Positions 25,210-36,839 of a stretch of DNA of 64,000 nt are shown piece by piece. Positions within the stretch are counted from its first letter, which is position 1. Every line of letters begins with the position of its first letter. The translations under genes and the position numbers were made by a program. Source of the DNA: Phytoseiulus persimilis (Eukaryota; Arthropoda; Arachnida; Mesostigmata; Phytoseiidae); the NCBI GenBank assembly GCA_037576195.1, contig CM075104.1, forward strand, positions 10,742,211 through 10,806,210. The letters are read 5' to 3'. The notes beneath the pieces were generated by a model. The model was not told the origin of the DNA. It saw only the letters and a program-made list of their open reading frames with translations, and made no database searches.

Positions 25210-28049
25210 CAGTGACAGAGCGCCCAACAGCGTTGAAGCACTCGGGCGCTTCTACATGAATGCGGAAGCGACAGGAACAACTGGGCGGCAGGCGGGAGAC
25301 TTCGAAGGAGAACGATCGACTGCGTGAGCTGCCGCATTCTCCTCGTTCCCGTGTGATCATCGACGCCGTCAGATTCTCCAGCGACAGCTTCTCACAACGA
25401 GTCACGATGGAAGATGGTGTTGTCGTCCAAGTACATATACCGTGTCGTCTCGGTTGTGGTAATCGAGTTTCCACGGAGACTCGAATCGTCGACCCCTCCA
25501 TTCTGAACGGGAGGCGGCTCGGGAGCCTGATTCGAGGAAAGTCTACAGCGAGAAGTCGAAGAGACAGAGGCGCTCCAACCATCAGGAAACTTCTCCGTCG
25601 CAAGAAGCTTTCCAAATCACAGGAGAAGGTGCGGGCGACAACTTCCCCGAAATGACTTTCGACGTCGATTTGATGAATCCTCCTTGACGCTCCTTCCGAA
25701 CGCCCGAGCTCCACAGACTATTGGATCTCTGGCCGGCTCGCCTCCGGTTTGAGCGGTCTGCAAGAAGCTCAGAATAGAATCGAGACTCCCAAAATAACCC
25801 TCATTGCCCACCAGAACAAGTGGACACTCTCATCGTCCTTGTCGTCCGCGGAGCCCTGTCGCATTGGGCTTGTCCGCGGATAGAACACAACTCACCACCT
25901 GCGGCATTCCCTTCTCTCTCTGCCCTTCTCTTCTCGCTCTGAACGGATCTGAAGACGGAAGCGTCCCCACGAACGATCGGTTCGTCACGGCCACGACGAA
26001 ACTCTCTCATCGCGATTCGGATGGACACGAGATCGCAGAACCTCGCGCGTGATCCATCCGGGAAGCCCAGTCTGGAAACTCCCGGTGCCCTTTCAATTAT
26101 TCATTCGCCTATTCGGCGAAATTTCGAGGGAGGGGTACCGTTCGGAGTTGAGCTAGGTTCGGCCCGAGGGATAATGCGCGCTCCATTGTTTCCACATTCT
26201 CGCCTCTCCAGGTCAGAGCGTTTCGACTCTAGACAATAGACCACCGACAGATCGAGAGTTCGAACCGATGGCTCACTAACCAGGGAGCTCGGAACACAAC
26301 GCTCATCTCACCCTCACAACTTCAAATCTCACCCGCATCGACATCATGCCAAGCCATGATGGTATCCCTGGAACCATCCCCAGGAATCACCAGAACGAGC
26401 GTGAACGCTGCGGAGGGACTCGCTGCCGAGCGGGGGGAGCACAGTGATCACATCACAATCCCCAATACGGCGACATGCGGCGATGAAATACCCGCCGGGG
26501 GCGTTTACGAGACCCTCAAGCGCAGGCCTCGCCATTCATCCGGCGTCGTATCGCGTAGCTCACGTCACCATCATACCAAAGCATTACCCGGCAGGCGCGG
26601 CATCGACCCGCATCTCCCTCGTACCAAGCCCTTCGACCGGGGAAGAGGAGAAAACTGGATCCTTCCCGCCTCGTACGTTAAAACGCTGCCAGACAGTGAC
26701 CACGCGCGAAAAAAAATCCTCCTTGATCAGCCCGGATTTCCTTCTTTTCGAGATATGTATAGCACTCCTAAACTATTCCTCTGCGCGAGCACCGGAAAAA
26801 TCGGAGTCATGCCTCCTCGGGTTCTCGATTCCACAGCAGTAAGCTTGAGAGCTTGCGGCCGAAGCGGGCATCAGAACGGAGATATGGCGACGACGTGGCA
26901 TTGATGATTTCTCCTGACTGTTTCAGCGCCGGCCGCTCCGAGGCGGGCCCCGGGTGATGAATGAATAGTTCATTAGTTTACTGCAGGAGGGAGAACTGCC
27001 GGGGGCCACTGTCCAGGAACGATTCGGTGGTCGGTCGGTCCGTTCTCTCGTACGTTCGTTCGGTGTCTTTCGTTCTGTGATTATATTCCGTTTCTTCCGA
27101 AGCGCGATATTTCATCAACGCCCACGTGCACCGGAGGGTGACGATGGCTTGTGGACTGAGGCGTGGGCGCAGTCATGTTTAGAACTCGGAGCAGAGAATG
27201 CTCGAAATTAAGAACTCGCCGAGCACAATGTCTGCCAACTGCAAGGCCTGAATGCTGAACACGGTGACAGGGCCCGACAGTCCCAATGGCACACTTCGCG
27301 AATGTCGACGAGGCGGCCGCGGTTCCGGAACCCGGCGGGGTCTGAGAAACCACCAGTCATCAAAGCGAGCGGACAAGGGAACGTGCGCAAGAAACTTCAG
27401 ACTTCCATATATGCGGATCGGACTCATCGAGACGTTGTCGTCTTCCGACAGGCATTCCGATCCAGCTCCACTCCCCTGGGGCGTGGGATTTTCTGATGCA
27501 AGCCCATTTTCGCCCGAAACGGCGAACAACGATGTGTTCCTCCCCATATCGCTGCCACGAGCAACGATGTCGTGGTAGCCATGAGAGATAGAATCTCGTA
27601 TAGTTCTCGGAACAATCGCCGCAGCGAGCGAAGGAGACATTCATCCATTCGTGAGTGTGAGGGAAGCACCCTTGCCGCCCGCCTGCAATCTATTGCTCCA
27701 CTCGATGTTCGAGGTGTTTTGCGATATGAAAGGCGTTCGGCTCCGGTCACCCATCTAGTCGCCCTCCCCTCCGCCTTATCCTCTCTCCGGCAATGTCTGA
27801 CTCCTCCGTTGGTGGCTGCCGCTCGTTACGCAACTGCGCAACCAAAACAATTATCTGAGAGGGCGAAACGATCCTCATGTGACGCCAACCCATCTTATCT
27901 TCGAGCCCCTATTAGCGGGTGAAACGCAGAGACTTGCGCAAGACTGTCCCACGTACCTGTGACGGTTAGGAGACGATGGTCACACCTCAAATGGCATCTC
28001 TGGCGTTGTCGTTCGCGATCTTCACACAACGGTAGGGGCTAAGGAGTCA
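25210..28049. other. Unassigned stretch
   Basis: Overlapping frames include 25067-25714 minus (215 codons), 25260-25655 plus (131 codons) and 26356-26904 plus (182 codons, ATG in the context AGCCATGATGG). None shows a recognisable domain. They could be exons, old transposon remains or chance; I cannot tell them apart without comparison. Confidence 0.4.
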
Positions 28050-28059
28050 AAGCAACGCA

Positions 28060-28131
28060 TAGCTCAGGTTCGGATCCGCCCACGAAGCCGTGTCGATCGA
28101 GAGGTCACGGCTGACGACGTGGGTTCGATCC
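28060..28131 (+). repeat. Possible tRNA-SINE promoter remnant
   Basis: TAGCTCAGG at 28060-28068 resembles a polymerase III A box and GGTTCGATCC at 28122-28131 resembles a B box. Their spacing is within the range tolerated by tRNA-type promoters. The flanking bases do not fold into a tRNA (the T stem pairs poorly), so this is at best a decayed SINE head. Confidence 0.25.
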
Positions 28132-28186
28132 ATCCTGCTGATGTTCGAACCGCTCAAGGCGATGCATCCATCCATTGATTTCGGGC

Positions 28187-28223
28187 GTGTGCCCAGGGGC
28201 CATCCCTCTAGCCCCTGGCACAC
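28187..28223 (+). other. Strong short hairpin
   Basis: GTGTGCCCAGGGGC (28187-28200) pairs with GCCCCTGGCACAC (28211-28223) with one bulged C and a 10-nt loop. Weaker pairing continues outward for several bases (TTTCGGGC against GAGGCCGAA). The arms are close to small-RNA-precursor length, but the whole is shorter than a normal animal pre-miRNA and has no wider stem. It sits about 55 bp after the SINE-like B box. Confidence 0.45.
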
Positions 28224-29449
28224 GAGGCCGAACGAGATCCGGGCATCCGGATATCGCGGTCGGAATCATTCTTCTCGGTCGGATTCCCTGGGTTGCGCAT
28301 ACAGAAAAGGTTCGAGCTCCTCCCGACCACAAGGTCAGGTCCGGAACTCGGGCGGATGGACGCGAGAGGCCTCCTTCCCGTAAATAGTCCCGTGAGCGGA
28401 GTCCATCATCCAGATCCGGGAGGGCCCATGGTCTTGAGATCGGAAGCGATCGGTCACTCCTCGAATAACGAGGAGACCCTGTGTCGCACGGGAATCGTTC
28501 TGGCGGTGATCAGGTTCGAGACCCAACCATCCGCCCGATTCTATAAGAATGAGGACTCGAGGTTCACGTGCGCAGCGTACGGAGAGGGTACGGACTAACG
28601 GAATGCGGACAGAACCTTTGTGTTAAGGAGTCCGTCAATTATGGTCCGTCACTACGTTGCTCTCTCACTCGATTCATTGTGTTAGGCGCAGTGAGGTTCT
28701 TGACTTTCTGGATTCATCGTTGACGCAAGAAGCAGTCAACTGACGAAAGGGAAACTATGCGAGAGACAACGGCCATTAGCACAGACGACTCCAACTCTTC
28801 CGAGCAGCGAAGTGTCGACGGAGTTGCCGCGCGTCTGGCACTCCGCAGGGGTGCGGGAAAAGAGAAGCGAGTTTTCCAAATTGAACAAGCTGTTCCCGCC
28901 CGGTCGCTCACCGGCCCGCTGTCGTCTGCTTTCCACCCTGCATCGGATCGACCGTCGGTCGGTAGTCTGTTCGAACGTCGGCGGTGCAAGTTGTACCGTC
29001 GGGTTTTTTCCTTGCCAGTTGAGGCGTACTGTAGTGACACGCTCCGGCTCGAAGCCGTGCGATGTATTGCTTCACACCGACCGATGCACCCGCGTTTCGG
29101 ATACGCACTCTCACACGCACGCAAGAGACAATCGTTGCTGCAATCGCGGCCACCAAAGGCGGAGAAGAACACCGGGAATAAACAAAAACCCCGATCGAGC
29201 TGCGAGCGGCGCTGTCGGATTTTTGCAACGAGATATGGCACAGCAACACACTCAGTGATTTTCAATTCCAACCTGGAACAACTTGCCTAAACAGGAAGAG
29301 CGAGCTCCTCCATGGACATCGTAGGATGGGAGTCGCAGTGTCTCTGGTCATCATAGAGATTTCGGGAACACGAGAACTCTCCGAGCCGTTTTGTGGAAAA
29401 GTCTGATGACCTTTCAACGTTCGAATCCGAGGCCTCGGCTGACTGAGGA
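28224..29449. other. Unassigned stretch
   Basis: No gene is recognised. AGGTTCGAGACC near 28508-28519 is another isolated B-box-like word. The minus frame 28714-29271 (185 codons) has no motif and overlaps plus frames of similar length. Confidence 0.4.
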
Positions 29450-30529
29450 ATGTTGCCTCGTAGTTTGGAAACGGTGATACGTTGCTGGCCAGGAGCCGGA
29501 TACCGCACTTCTGAGGAGAGCGGGTACCGTTCGAACAGACTCCGAAGAGTGCTGCACATGGCCGAAACATGCATGTTGTGGGATGCATTCACTTTTTCCC
29601 AAGCCGCACATCCATCGCATACTTCATCTTTTCCCACCAGTCTGCGTAAGCCTTCCCCGTGTATTCAACTGGAGATCCGTTCCTCCTCTGTTGTCCGGGT
29701 GAAAGATTTTTTCCGAGTCCTCGTGTTCAGAGTGGGATCACAATTCGAAAATGTGCACATTGCAAAATATGGAGGTAGGGGCAGCTGCCTCGAACTCCCA
29801 ATCTCGCAACTCGCGAAATTCGTGTCTCACTTCCGTCACTGCAAGACCAATCCTGGCTTGAGTCCATGCCCGGGATTCTCGAAGCACGAGGGGACACGTG
29901 AAAACCAGCGAAGACAGAACCGTGCTCCTCAAGTCTGTGAACTCAATTTTCAGCGCAATCCTGCATCGGACGGAGTCCTGGCGGATTCACTCAAGCAAGA
30001 CCCCTCTGGACAGGAGAACATTCACGAGTACCCAATGCTGATATTGTTTTCTCGAGTCCTTCCAACGCTGACTCATTCCGCCAAACCCTTGTGGGTACCC
30101 AACCGTTGCATAAAACTTTCGGGATGGAGTCTGACCGGAATTTGCCGAATATTCTCCCGAAAGGAGCTGCCTAATCCTCCGCCATCGATTTTCCTGCCGT
30201 ACGGCCTCCTCGCCGTCGTTGCCGAGATCCTCGTTAACCACGGAAGCTGTTCTGTCAGATATATCCCACCCGTTCATGATTCCATGGGGATCCTCTCAAG
30301 CTTCAACTTTGAAGTCCTCCACTGCGACGTCGCTAGCGGAAGGAGGCAACAGGCGCCCTCCACCCGCCATTGTAAGCCTGAGGGTCACGACGATACAGAA
30401 GGGCTACTGTCATGGGTGAATGGGGTGGCTGACAGAGGGTGGCGAGGCTGCTCGCTGCGATGGATGAGTCAGACTGAACATTCATTTGTGAGAGGTCAGT
30501 TGCGTACAGCACGAGGCGTTCACATCTGA
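29450..30529 (+). other. Longest non-satellite open frame, 359 codons, unidentified
   Basis: This is the longest open frame outside the satellite. The conceptual product has no signal peptide, no clear transmembrane helix, and no catalytic or zinc-binding pattern that I recognise. It is rich in Ser, Arg, Pro and His. Four shorter minus-strand frames (29287-29637, 29738-29932, 29987-30277, 30333-30599) cover almost the same interval, so the coding strand, if any, is uncertain. The length is unusual for chance at this composition, which is why I list it. Alternatives are a decayed transposon frame or a composition artefact. Confidence 0.18.
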
Positions 30530-31378
30530 TCCCTCGTCCGGATGACAAAGTTTCACTAATGTTGTTCCCCCAAGTCGCGGAATACCCCCGAGTCGGCAAC
30601 GGTGCTGGCCGCTGTGAGGATCATCCGCCTTCCGCATGCATTGAACACGTTTATGAGTTCAATGCTCTCTGCTCGACGCATCATCGGGGCCCTAACTTTC
30701 GCTCGCACACTGCCGCTTTCAAACTCCCCGAGCTCAGCACCACCTCCAAGGAATGCGAAGAGGAACGAAAACGATGAACGAAACTCTATCCACGACAGAT
30801 TCAACGACCAAGAACAACTGGAGACGGAAAGATTGGACAATGGAAGGCAAGGCTTCCATCGACACATTGGCGACGGAAGAGGATGTCATAAATGGTGTCT
30901 CCATGTATCCGCCCTGAAAACAGTGGACTCATGCCCCGCATTGGTCTTCTGGGGCGACCTTTGCTCGCTCGCACGAAATCTCGCACGTGGGAATCGATGA
31001 ATAAACGCGGGAATAAATTCCTGCGGTTTCAGTTGACATTCATGGATAAACTGAGGGATCTCCCTGATCACCATGTGATGGGACCGTATAAGCCGCAAAG
31101 ATCCATTCTGACGGAAAGCAACGACATGAGCCCCGGCGCGGATTCTGTTGCCGTAATATTCGTCTGGTGAAACATTCACCAGTAGCGCGCGCCCCCAGGA
31201 AATGCGTTGACAGCCTCGGATTCACTCCATGCTCTCCCGAGAGATTCTCTTCGTCCTCGGATGTGCATTCCGGACGCTCTGTCAATGAAACTACGAGCTC
31301 CAATAGAAATGTCGGTGTGCGCTCCCTGTTTGGGGGATAATTCGACCTTCCTCACCCTCCTGGAGGACTTTCTGGAAG

Positions 31379-31395
31379 CACACACACACACACAC
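31379..31395 (+). repeat. CA dinucleotide microsatellite
   Basis: About eight CA units in a row. Confidence 0.85.
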
Positions 31396-31934
31396 CCTCA
31401 GTCCTCTTGAAAACCGAGTCAGAATTCCTGTCGTTCTATCATCAGGGCCCGCAGTGACGACCTCGATCGAGAACGATTGCGAGAGAGGGAACGATGTTTC
31501 TTCGACAACGTTTCACAGCGGCCAGAAGGTCCTAGACGAGCAGTGGATTTCCGCGCGTCGCGCGCTGATTGTGCTATTTGTTGGCCCGACGCTTTCCCGC
31601 ACAAAGCCGCTGAAAAGTGACTGTCTCGGCAAGAAATTCATTTTTCATCATCACTCCATTCCGAGGCTCGCGCCCGGAAGAGTCATCCCGCGAGGGAGCC
31701 AAGCAGCTTGTTGTAAATGTTTCACTACGGAACCGACAACGAACGAACAGCTGCTATGCCCTGTGGATTATTCATGAGAATGCGGCTAAGGACGAACGAA
31801 GAAAAACACGAAGAGCCTTCAGCATAAATCGATTATGGCCTACGTTTCTTCCGTCACTGCCGCCGCCAACGTTGCCGCAATGGATGCCGAGGACGTTTAC
31901 CGTTTGTTCGCCAGTTTGGCTGGGTGCTTCGGCC

Positions 31935-31954
31935 GTCGGTCGGTCGGTCGGTCG
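31935..31954 (+). repeat. GTCG tetranucleotide microsatellite
   Basis: Five perfect GTCG units, the complement of the GACC-type tract at 16323-16340. Confidence 0.85.
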
Positions 31955-34900
31955 AACAGAATGTTCCTCAAACCACGTTCTCTTGGCGATCTGCGTTTAT
32001 TTTCGCCTTGTCTCGAACAGTCGTCTCTTGTGGGCTCGTTCCCGAAATAGTCAGCGAGAAAGCCGTTGGACAGTATCTTCAACCGTCGTTCGACGCTTTC
32101 ACCACTCATCGATCACGTGACTCCAGGCTCTGGTGCAGGAGACCAGCCTAAGAGCTCTGTGAGTGTCGCAAAATCCAAGGCCGGTTCCGCGGCTTCCTCT
32201 CGCGTGATTCTAAGATGTTTCATCCTGCATGATGAGGAGTCACCAGTTCGCGGTGCGAGCGCACGTCAACTCGGTGAGTTCGCGCGACGTTTGAAATGCA
32301 GCTCTGACTCTTCGTGCGTCCCTGGTACTTCTCTCGTTCGTTTTCCGTGCCCCGTCGACATTGTGGAATCTGCGGAGTCCTCGACAGCTGAGAGGGTTCC
32401 GTGCGCAGACAGCTCCCTCAAGTCGCGAAATTTTCGCACACTCCCGAACGATGCGGTGAGCGACTCGGGGTGTGCGTCAGAGCATTCCTCAAGAACCACA
32501 GCGGCCGAGGTGCAGCAAAGCACGGTTGCTGTCGCTGGTCCTGGCGAGAAGTTATTGTGAGCTGGCTCAATGACGTGGGGTCGAGCTCTCCCTGTGAGCC
32601 CGCAAGTTGGAGCAGACCGGTCAGCAGCCGCAGCGGGAACGGGATAGCGAACTCGATTTGATCGAATCGCAGAGTGACCGAATCGATTGGGTCCGATTTG
32701 GCCTCAGATCAGAGGTTGGTCAAGTCCTCGGATAACGAGTTGTTTTCATCTGAATTTAGACGTTGACTTGACCTCATCGAATCGGATTGAGGAGTTCACC
32801 GTCATCCGTCGATTCCGGATCGAAGTCCCATCCAAACCGCAGTCAGATGCTAGCTCTCGATCGCGTGAGTTAGAGTCGCGGTGAACTCTCTTGTGCAGCT
32901 CCAGGATAGAAGAAGATCGCCCAATCCGCCCTAAGGCTTCAGAATATCTGCAGTATTTCGTATCCGCCCATGATATTCGCAAGTAGCCGCAATCTGTCCG
33001 AAAGGATAGAAAGCCTATACTCGGACAGAAGATCTGTTCTTCGATCGTTTTTTCCTTTCTTTCTGATTGAATATGTACAGCATGAATCCTGATTTGACTC
33101 ACGATGTCAGTTCGCAGCTCGGACGGGTCTATTTATTAATGAATAACGTCATCCTCGCTCTGCACTGATTTTTGAAGTTTCAATGAGCGCAGTCCGCCGT
33201 CGCTGCGAGATGTCCTGAAATCTTTGAAACGATCTCTGTTCAGCGGCCGAGAAGATATAGCCGTATTGATCAGTGACGATCCGGAGCGAATCTTGCCATC
33301 GCCCGTGTCGGAAGCCAACTAATCATGTTCAGCAGATTGATACGGATTACAGTGGCTGATGCTCGTCTCAGATTCTTTTCAGAGCATGAGAAATGACGAT
33401 GATGACGAATTCAACGCCTGTGCGTCCGCAGATAAGATCCTCTGGGAGGCCAGATTCGCCCTACTGATGTTCAACGCTCGGGTGAAATAGCGGCAACTTA
33501 GGTCAAAAGTGTGCGAAGCAGCCTCAAATGCGTCGAAGCAAATTGCTAGCACATAGCATCGTTATCCATGGACGAAAATTCGAGTCTGTTCCGAGGTCCT
33601 GACCCGATTCAAGAGGGTGAGGATACATTAAACAGGAATGATTTCATCAGGGAAATCCGGCGATCGGGAGATCCGATCCGAATAAGCGGAAGATTTGATC
33701 ATCCGATGCAACGATCAAGCCGAGTCCCCCGGAACTCCTTGATTCCTGGGCGGCTCCAGGGAGCCAGACCTTCAGCCAGACCTCATCGAGGTCGAGCACT
33801 TCCTCGTTCTGCACGAAGGAATGTCTCTATGACGGCGTTGAGGGTCCCTCGTGGAGAGTTTGAGCCACGAGAGGCAATTCATTCATCCCGAGCGACCTTG
33901 TCGTCGATGGCTGTGAAAGTTCCAACAGACGCATAGTTCCTCGCCCGATAGCTGAAAATGTCATTGTGCCGGGACGTGTGGGGGGAAAAAAGGAATCACC
34001 AGTCTTACATGTACTTTGTGCCGAAGATTCATGCGGCGTGATGGAGCGAGTAGAGTCTGAATGTCAGGAACATCGTTTGTGTTTCACCGGGAGCACTGTG
34101 AGTGAGCGCGTCAAGATAGCGAGCGCAGGAATGCCGGCAAGCGACAGCCATACCGAGACCATCTGGTTCCGGAAGCTCCTCCGCACTATGAGCAAGTGTT
34201 CGGACGGGCTGCGGCGAAACCGTGAACCGAGAGAACAGCCTGCAAGCCTCAGAGGACACCTCGCGCGCTTCACATCTTGAATGCTGATAACGAAGGACGC
34301 TGATGTGTTTCACGTAGAGCCCTAATTCATTGCTGTTTTCCACCTAATGAGATGTGCTTCCGGAAACTGATCGCTGCGACATCGCGACAAAAATATCGTG
34401 TGGTCAGATTCAAAATCGCCGTAGTACCCGCACTTGAAACCACTGGGTAGGAGAGAGCAGAAGTTTTGGTGGATAGGTCCAGATGAGCCGTGACGCGTGT
34501 TTGTTCGTAGATGTGGCCGACGGGAGGAAGAGGTGGGATCCCTGTTTTGATTTCGGCCGGATTCGTCTGTTCCTCCCGCCACGGCTTGCCGACCGAGCTC
34601 TGATTTCCCATCTCAGTTTGCCCAAGAGCTCCCTCCTATTGAGAGCATCTAAGACCCTGACTGCGGCAACACTGCAGATGGCTTTATAGAACAGCGGGAA
34701 AAATGGAACAAGCAACGCAGCCACTACCGCCGGCAACCGGCGCCGTCAGTGCCTATTTCCCGTCTTCCCCTTCTTTGGCAATACCAGGACGCGCCGACTC
34801 TCCAGTCAGTTCGAGCGAGCGGCCGCCCGCTCGACGGCCCACGAGTTCGCCAGCTGGTTGCTTCGTTCGTTGCGGGAAAGTGGGCAACAACGAGAAGAAG

Positions 34901-34974
34901 GGAAATATAAATGGCAATAAATTGGGGTTAGTCGTCGGTTAGACGGCCTCACGGTAGAGGAAGCACACAGCGTT

Positions 34975-35000
34975 GGCCGGCAGGCCGGAGTCTGCCGGCC
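34975..35000 (+). other. Perfect GC-rich hairpin
   Basis: GGCCGGCAG and CTGCCGGCC form a perfect 9-bp stem around an 8-nt loop (GCCGGAGT). Composition and the loop GGAGT word resemble the hairpin cluster at 5174-5212. There is no T-run after it and no adjacent gene that would make it a terminator. Confidence 0.55.
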
Positions 35001-36478
35001 GGCGGACCAGTTCACCCAACAAACCCACGAAGCATCAGCCACTACCGCCTACCAAACCTAACGTGGGGAAGCGTGGAAGCCAATGAAACCCCCGTGCTTC
35101 AGGAGCTCTTGGGGAAGGAGATGCAGACTGTGACCTGCGCTCGCACAGCCCTCCTGGCTGACGGAGACCGACGGGTTCCCAGAGCGAAGATGAGATCGCC
35201 GACTCAATTTCTTCCCGCAATGAAACAGGAGGGAACGGAGAGAAACCGGATCTTCCCGGTCGGTGATGTCCCCCGATAGTTGTCAGAGCTTATCGTTCAC
35301 CGCCGGGTGGGGTTGCCAGACGCGAGAACTACGATCATATGAATTGGAGGTCGAGATGCTCGGGGAAGCAGTTGAGGGGGAGCTCTCGAAAATAACCGCA
35401 TTCCGAGCTGAGTTCGAAACGATTCCCGGAAATAAATTCCAACAGTGTGGCTGAAACCAATTCGATCAGAATTTTTGAAACACGCGCCTGTTCCGCCTCA
35501 CTCAAGCCCTTCGCAGATTAGGAGAAAGTATGTCCCGCTGTCTTCCTCGTTCTCCGGTTCCCCCAGGGCTGGGGTATGAATGTTGTGAAATATTATACAA
35601 AGCAAGCTTCAACGACAGCGAATGAGTGAGCGGGGATCGTCGGAGAGGAGAAACGATCGATTCGTAAAGCCAGAGAAACGAGAGAACGCCCGCGTGCCCG
35701 CTGGAACAGGAAATGATTTGTGGGAGAAGAATCTGGGGAACAAGCCGAGGCCACATAAACGATCGATGTCCGTTAATTGCGTTTCGTTCTTTCTCTCCGC
35801 CGACGCCTCCCTTGAGACCGCGTCTCCCGTTTTCCTCGAACCCCTCTCTTTTTCAATGTCGCTAGGATCTCCCTCGCATATATCCTCCCTCTGGCCTTCC
35901 CAGCAGAGGTTCAAGTTCATTCGGCGCATGGAAAACGAGTCGGCAGCTGCTCTTAACCACCTCAGGCTCGCGATGAGATCTACCAAAGCACCGTTGATTC
36001 TGTTTCGGAAGGGGAGCGGAGCGCGTCAGGGAGGCCGATTTCCTCTCGTTCTCTCGGATACTCCTCGCCACGAAGAACTGAGTGAATGACAGAAGATAAC
36101 GCGGGAAGGTTTTCGACGATGGGAACTCTGCCAAGACTACAAACTGGGAGCGGGCCGATGACGTTGCGAAAGAGCCACGACGATGGAAACAGTAGCAGTA
36201 GAATGAGCGGCAGCGACGACAATATCAACGACAACAAGCCGAGCACAATGGCCGCTCCCTTTATTTTACGCTATTCCTCGACCTATTTTTCAGCCTTATC
36301 TATTCAGTAGCGGCGTGACGGCATCTTTCCCCACCGCTGGTTTTCTTCGCGCGCTCTCTCGGCTGTGGGGAATATCTCCCTTTAGCATTTTCAGAATCTC
36401 CTCCTCTTAGGAGCCATCTCCGGGAATGCTCACCAAGATCCGTTGACATCCTCCCCGACTTGAGGATGGAAGACACTG

Positions 36479-36494
36479 TGTGCGCGCGCGCGCG
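36479..36494 (+). repeat. GC dinucleotide microsatellite
   Basis: A run of TG followed by about six CG/GC alternations. Alternating CG tracts are able to adopt Z-DNA. Confidence 0.8.
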
Positions 36495-36826
36495 GAGAGC
36501 TGCGGCGAAGAGGCAACAAGAGACGCATGAAGAGGCTCCGTAAGGGAATGCTCGGCGTCGGAGCCGCACTTCAGCGAGCGGATTACCGAGTCGAGCGAGT
36601 CCAGAGGGCCTGCATCGACACATCTCAATATGTCACGCTGCTTGGCTGTTCCGTCGGGTGCAAAAAATTCCGTTCTTGAATCGCCTCCCGAATGTCTACA
36701 AGCTACACGATACCAAGTTGATTCCATCCCGAGAAATCTCATCACTGGGAAACGAGCCCTCGAGGTTCGAAAACCATTCACGCGTGTTAGGCTCCCCCGT
36801 TTCCCACCCGCATCTAAATATGTTGA

Positions 36827-36839
36827 CCCCCCCCCCCCC
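36827..36839 (+). repeat. Poly-C tract, 13 bases
   Basis: An uninterrupted run of 13 C. Confidence 0.9.

Noticed and set aside
23992..25714. Minus-strand genes of 226 and 215 codons
   Set aside because: No domain, signal or plausible start context was seen. Equally open plus-strand frames overlap, one of them ending at a better splice donor.
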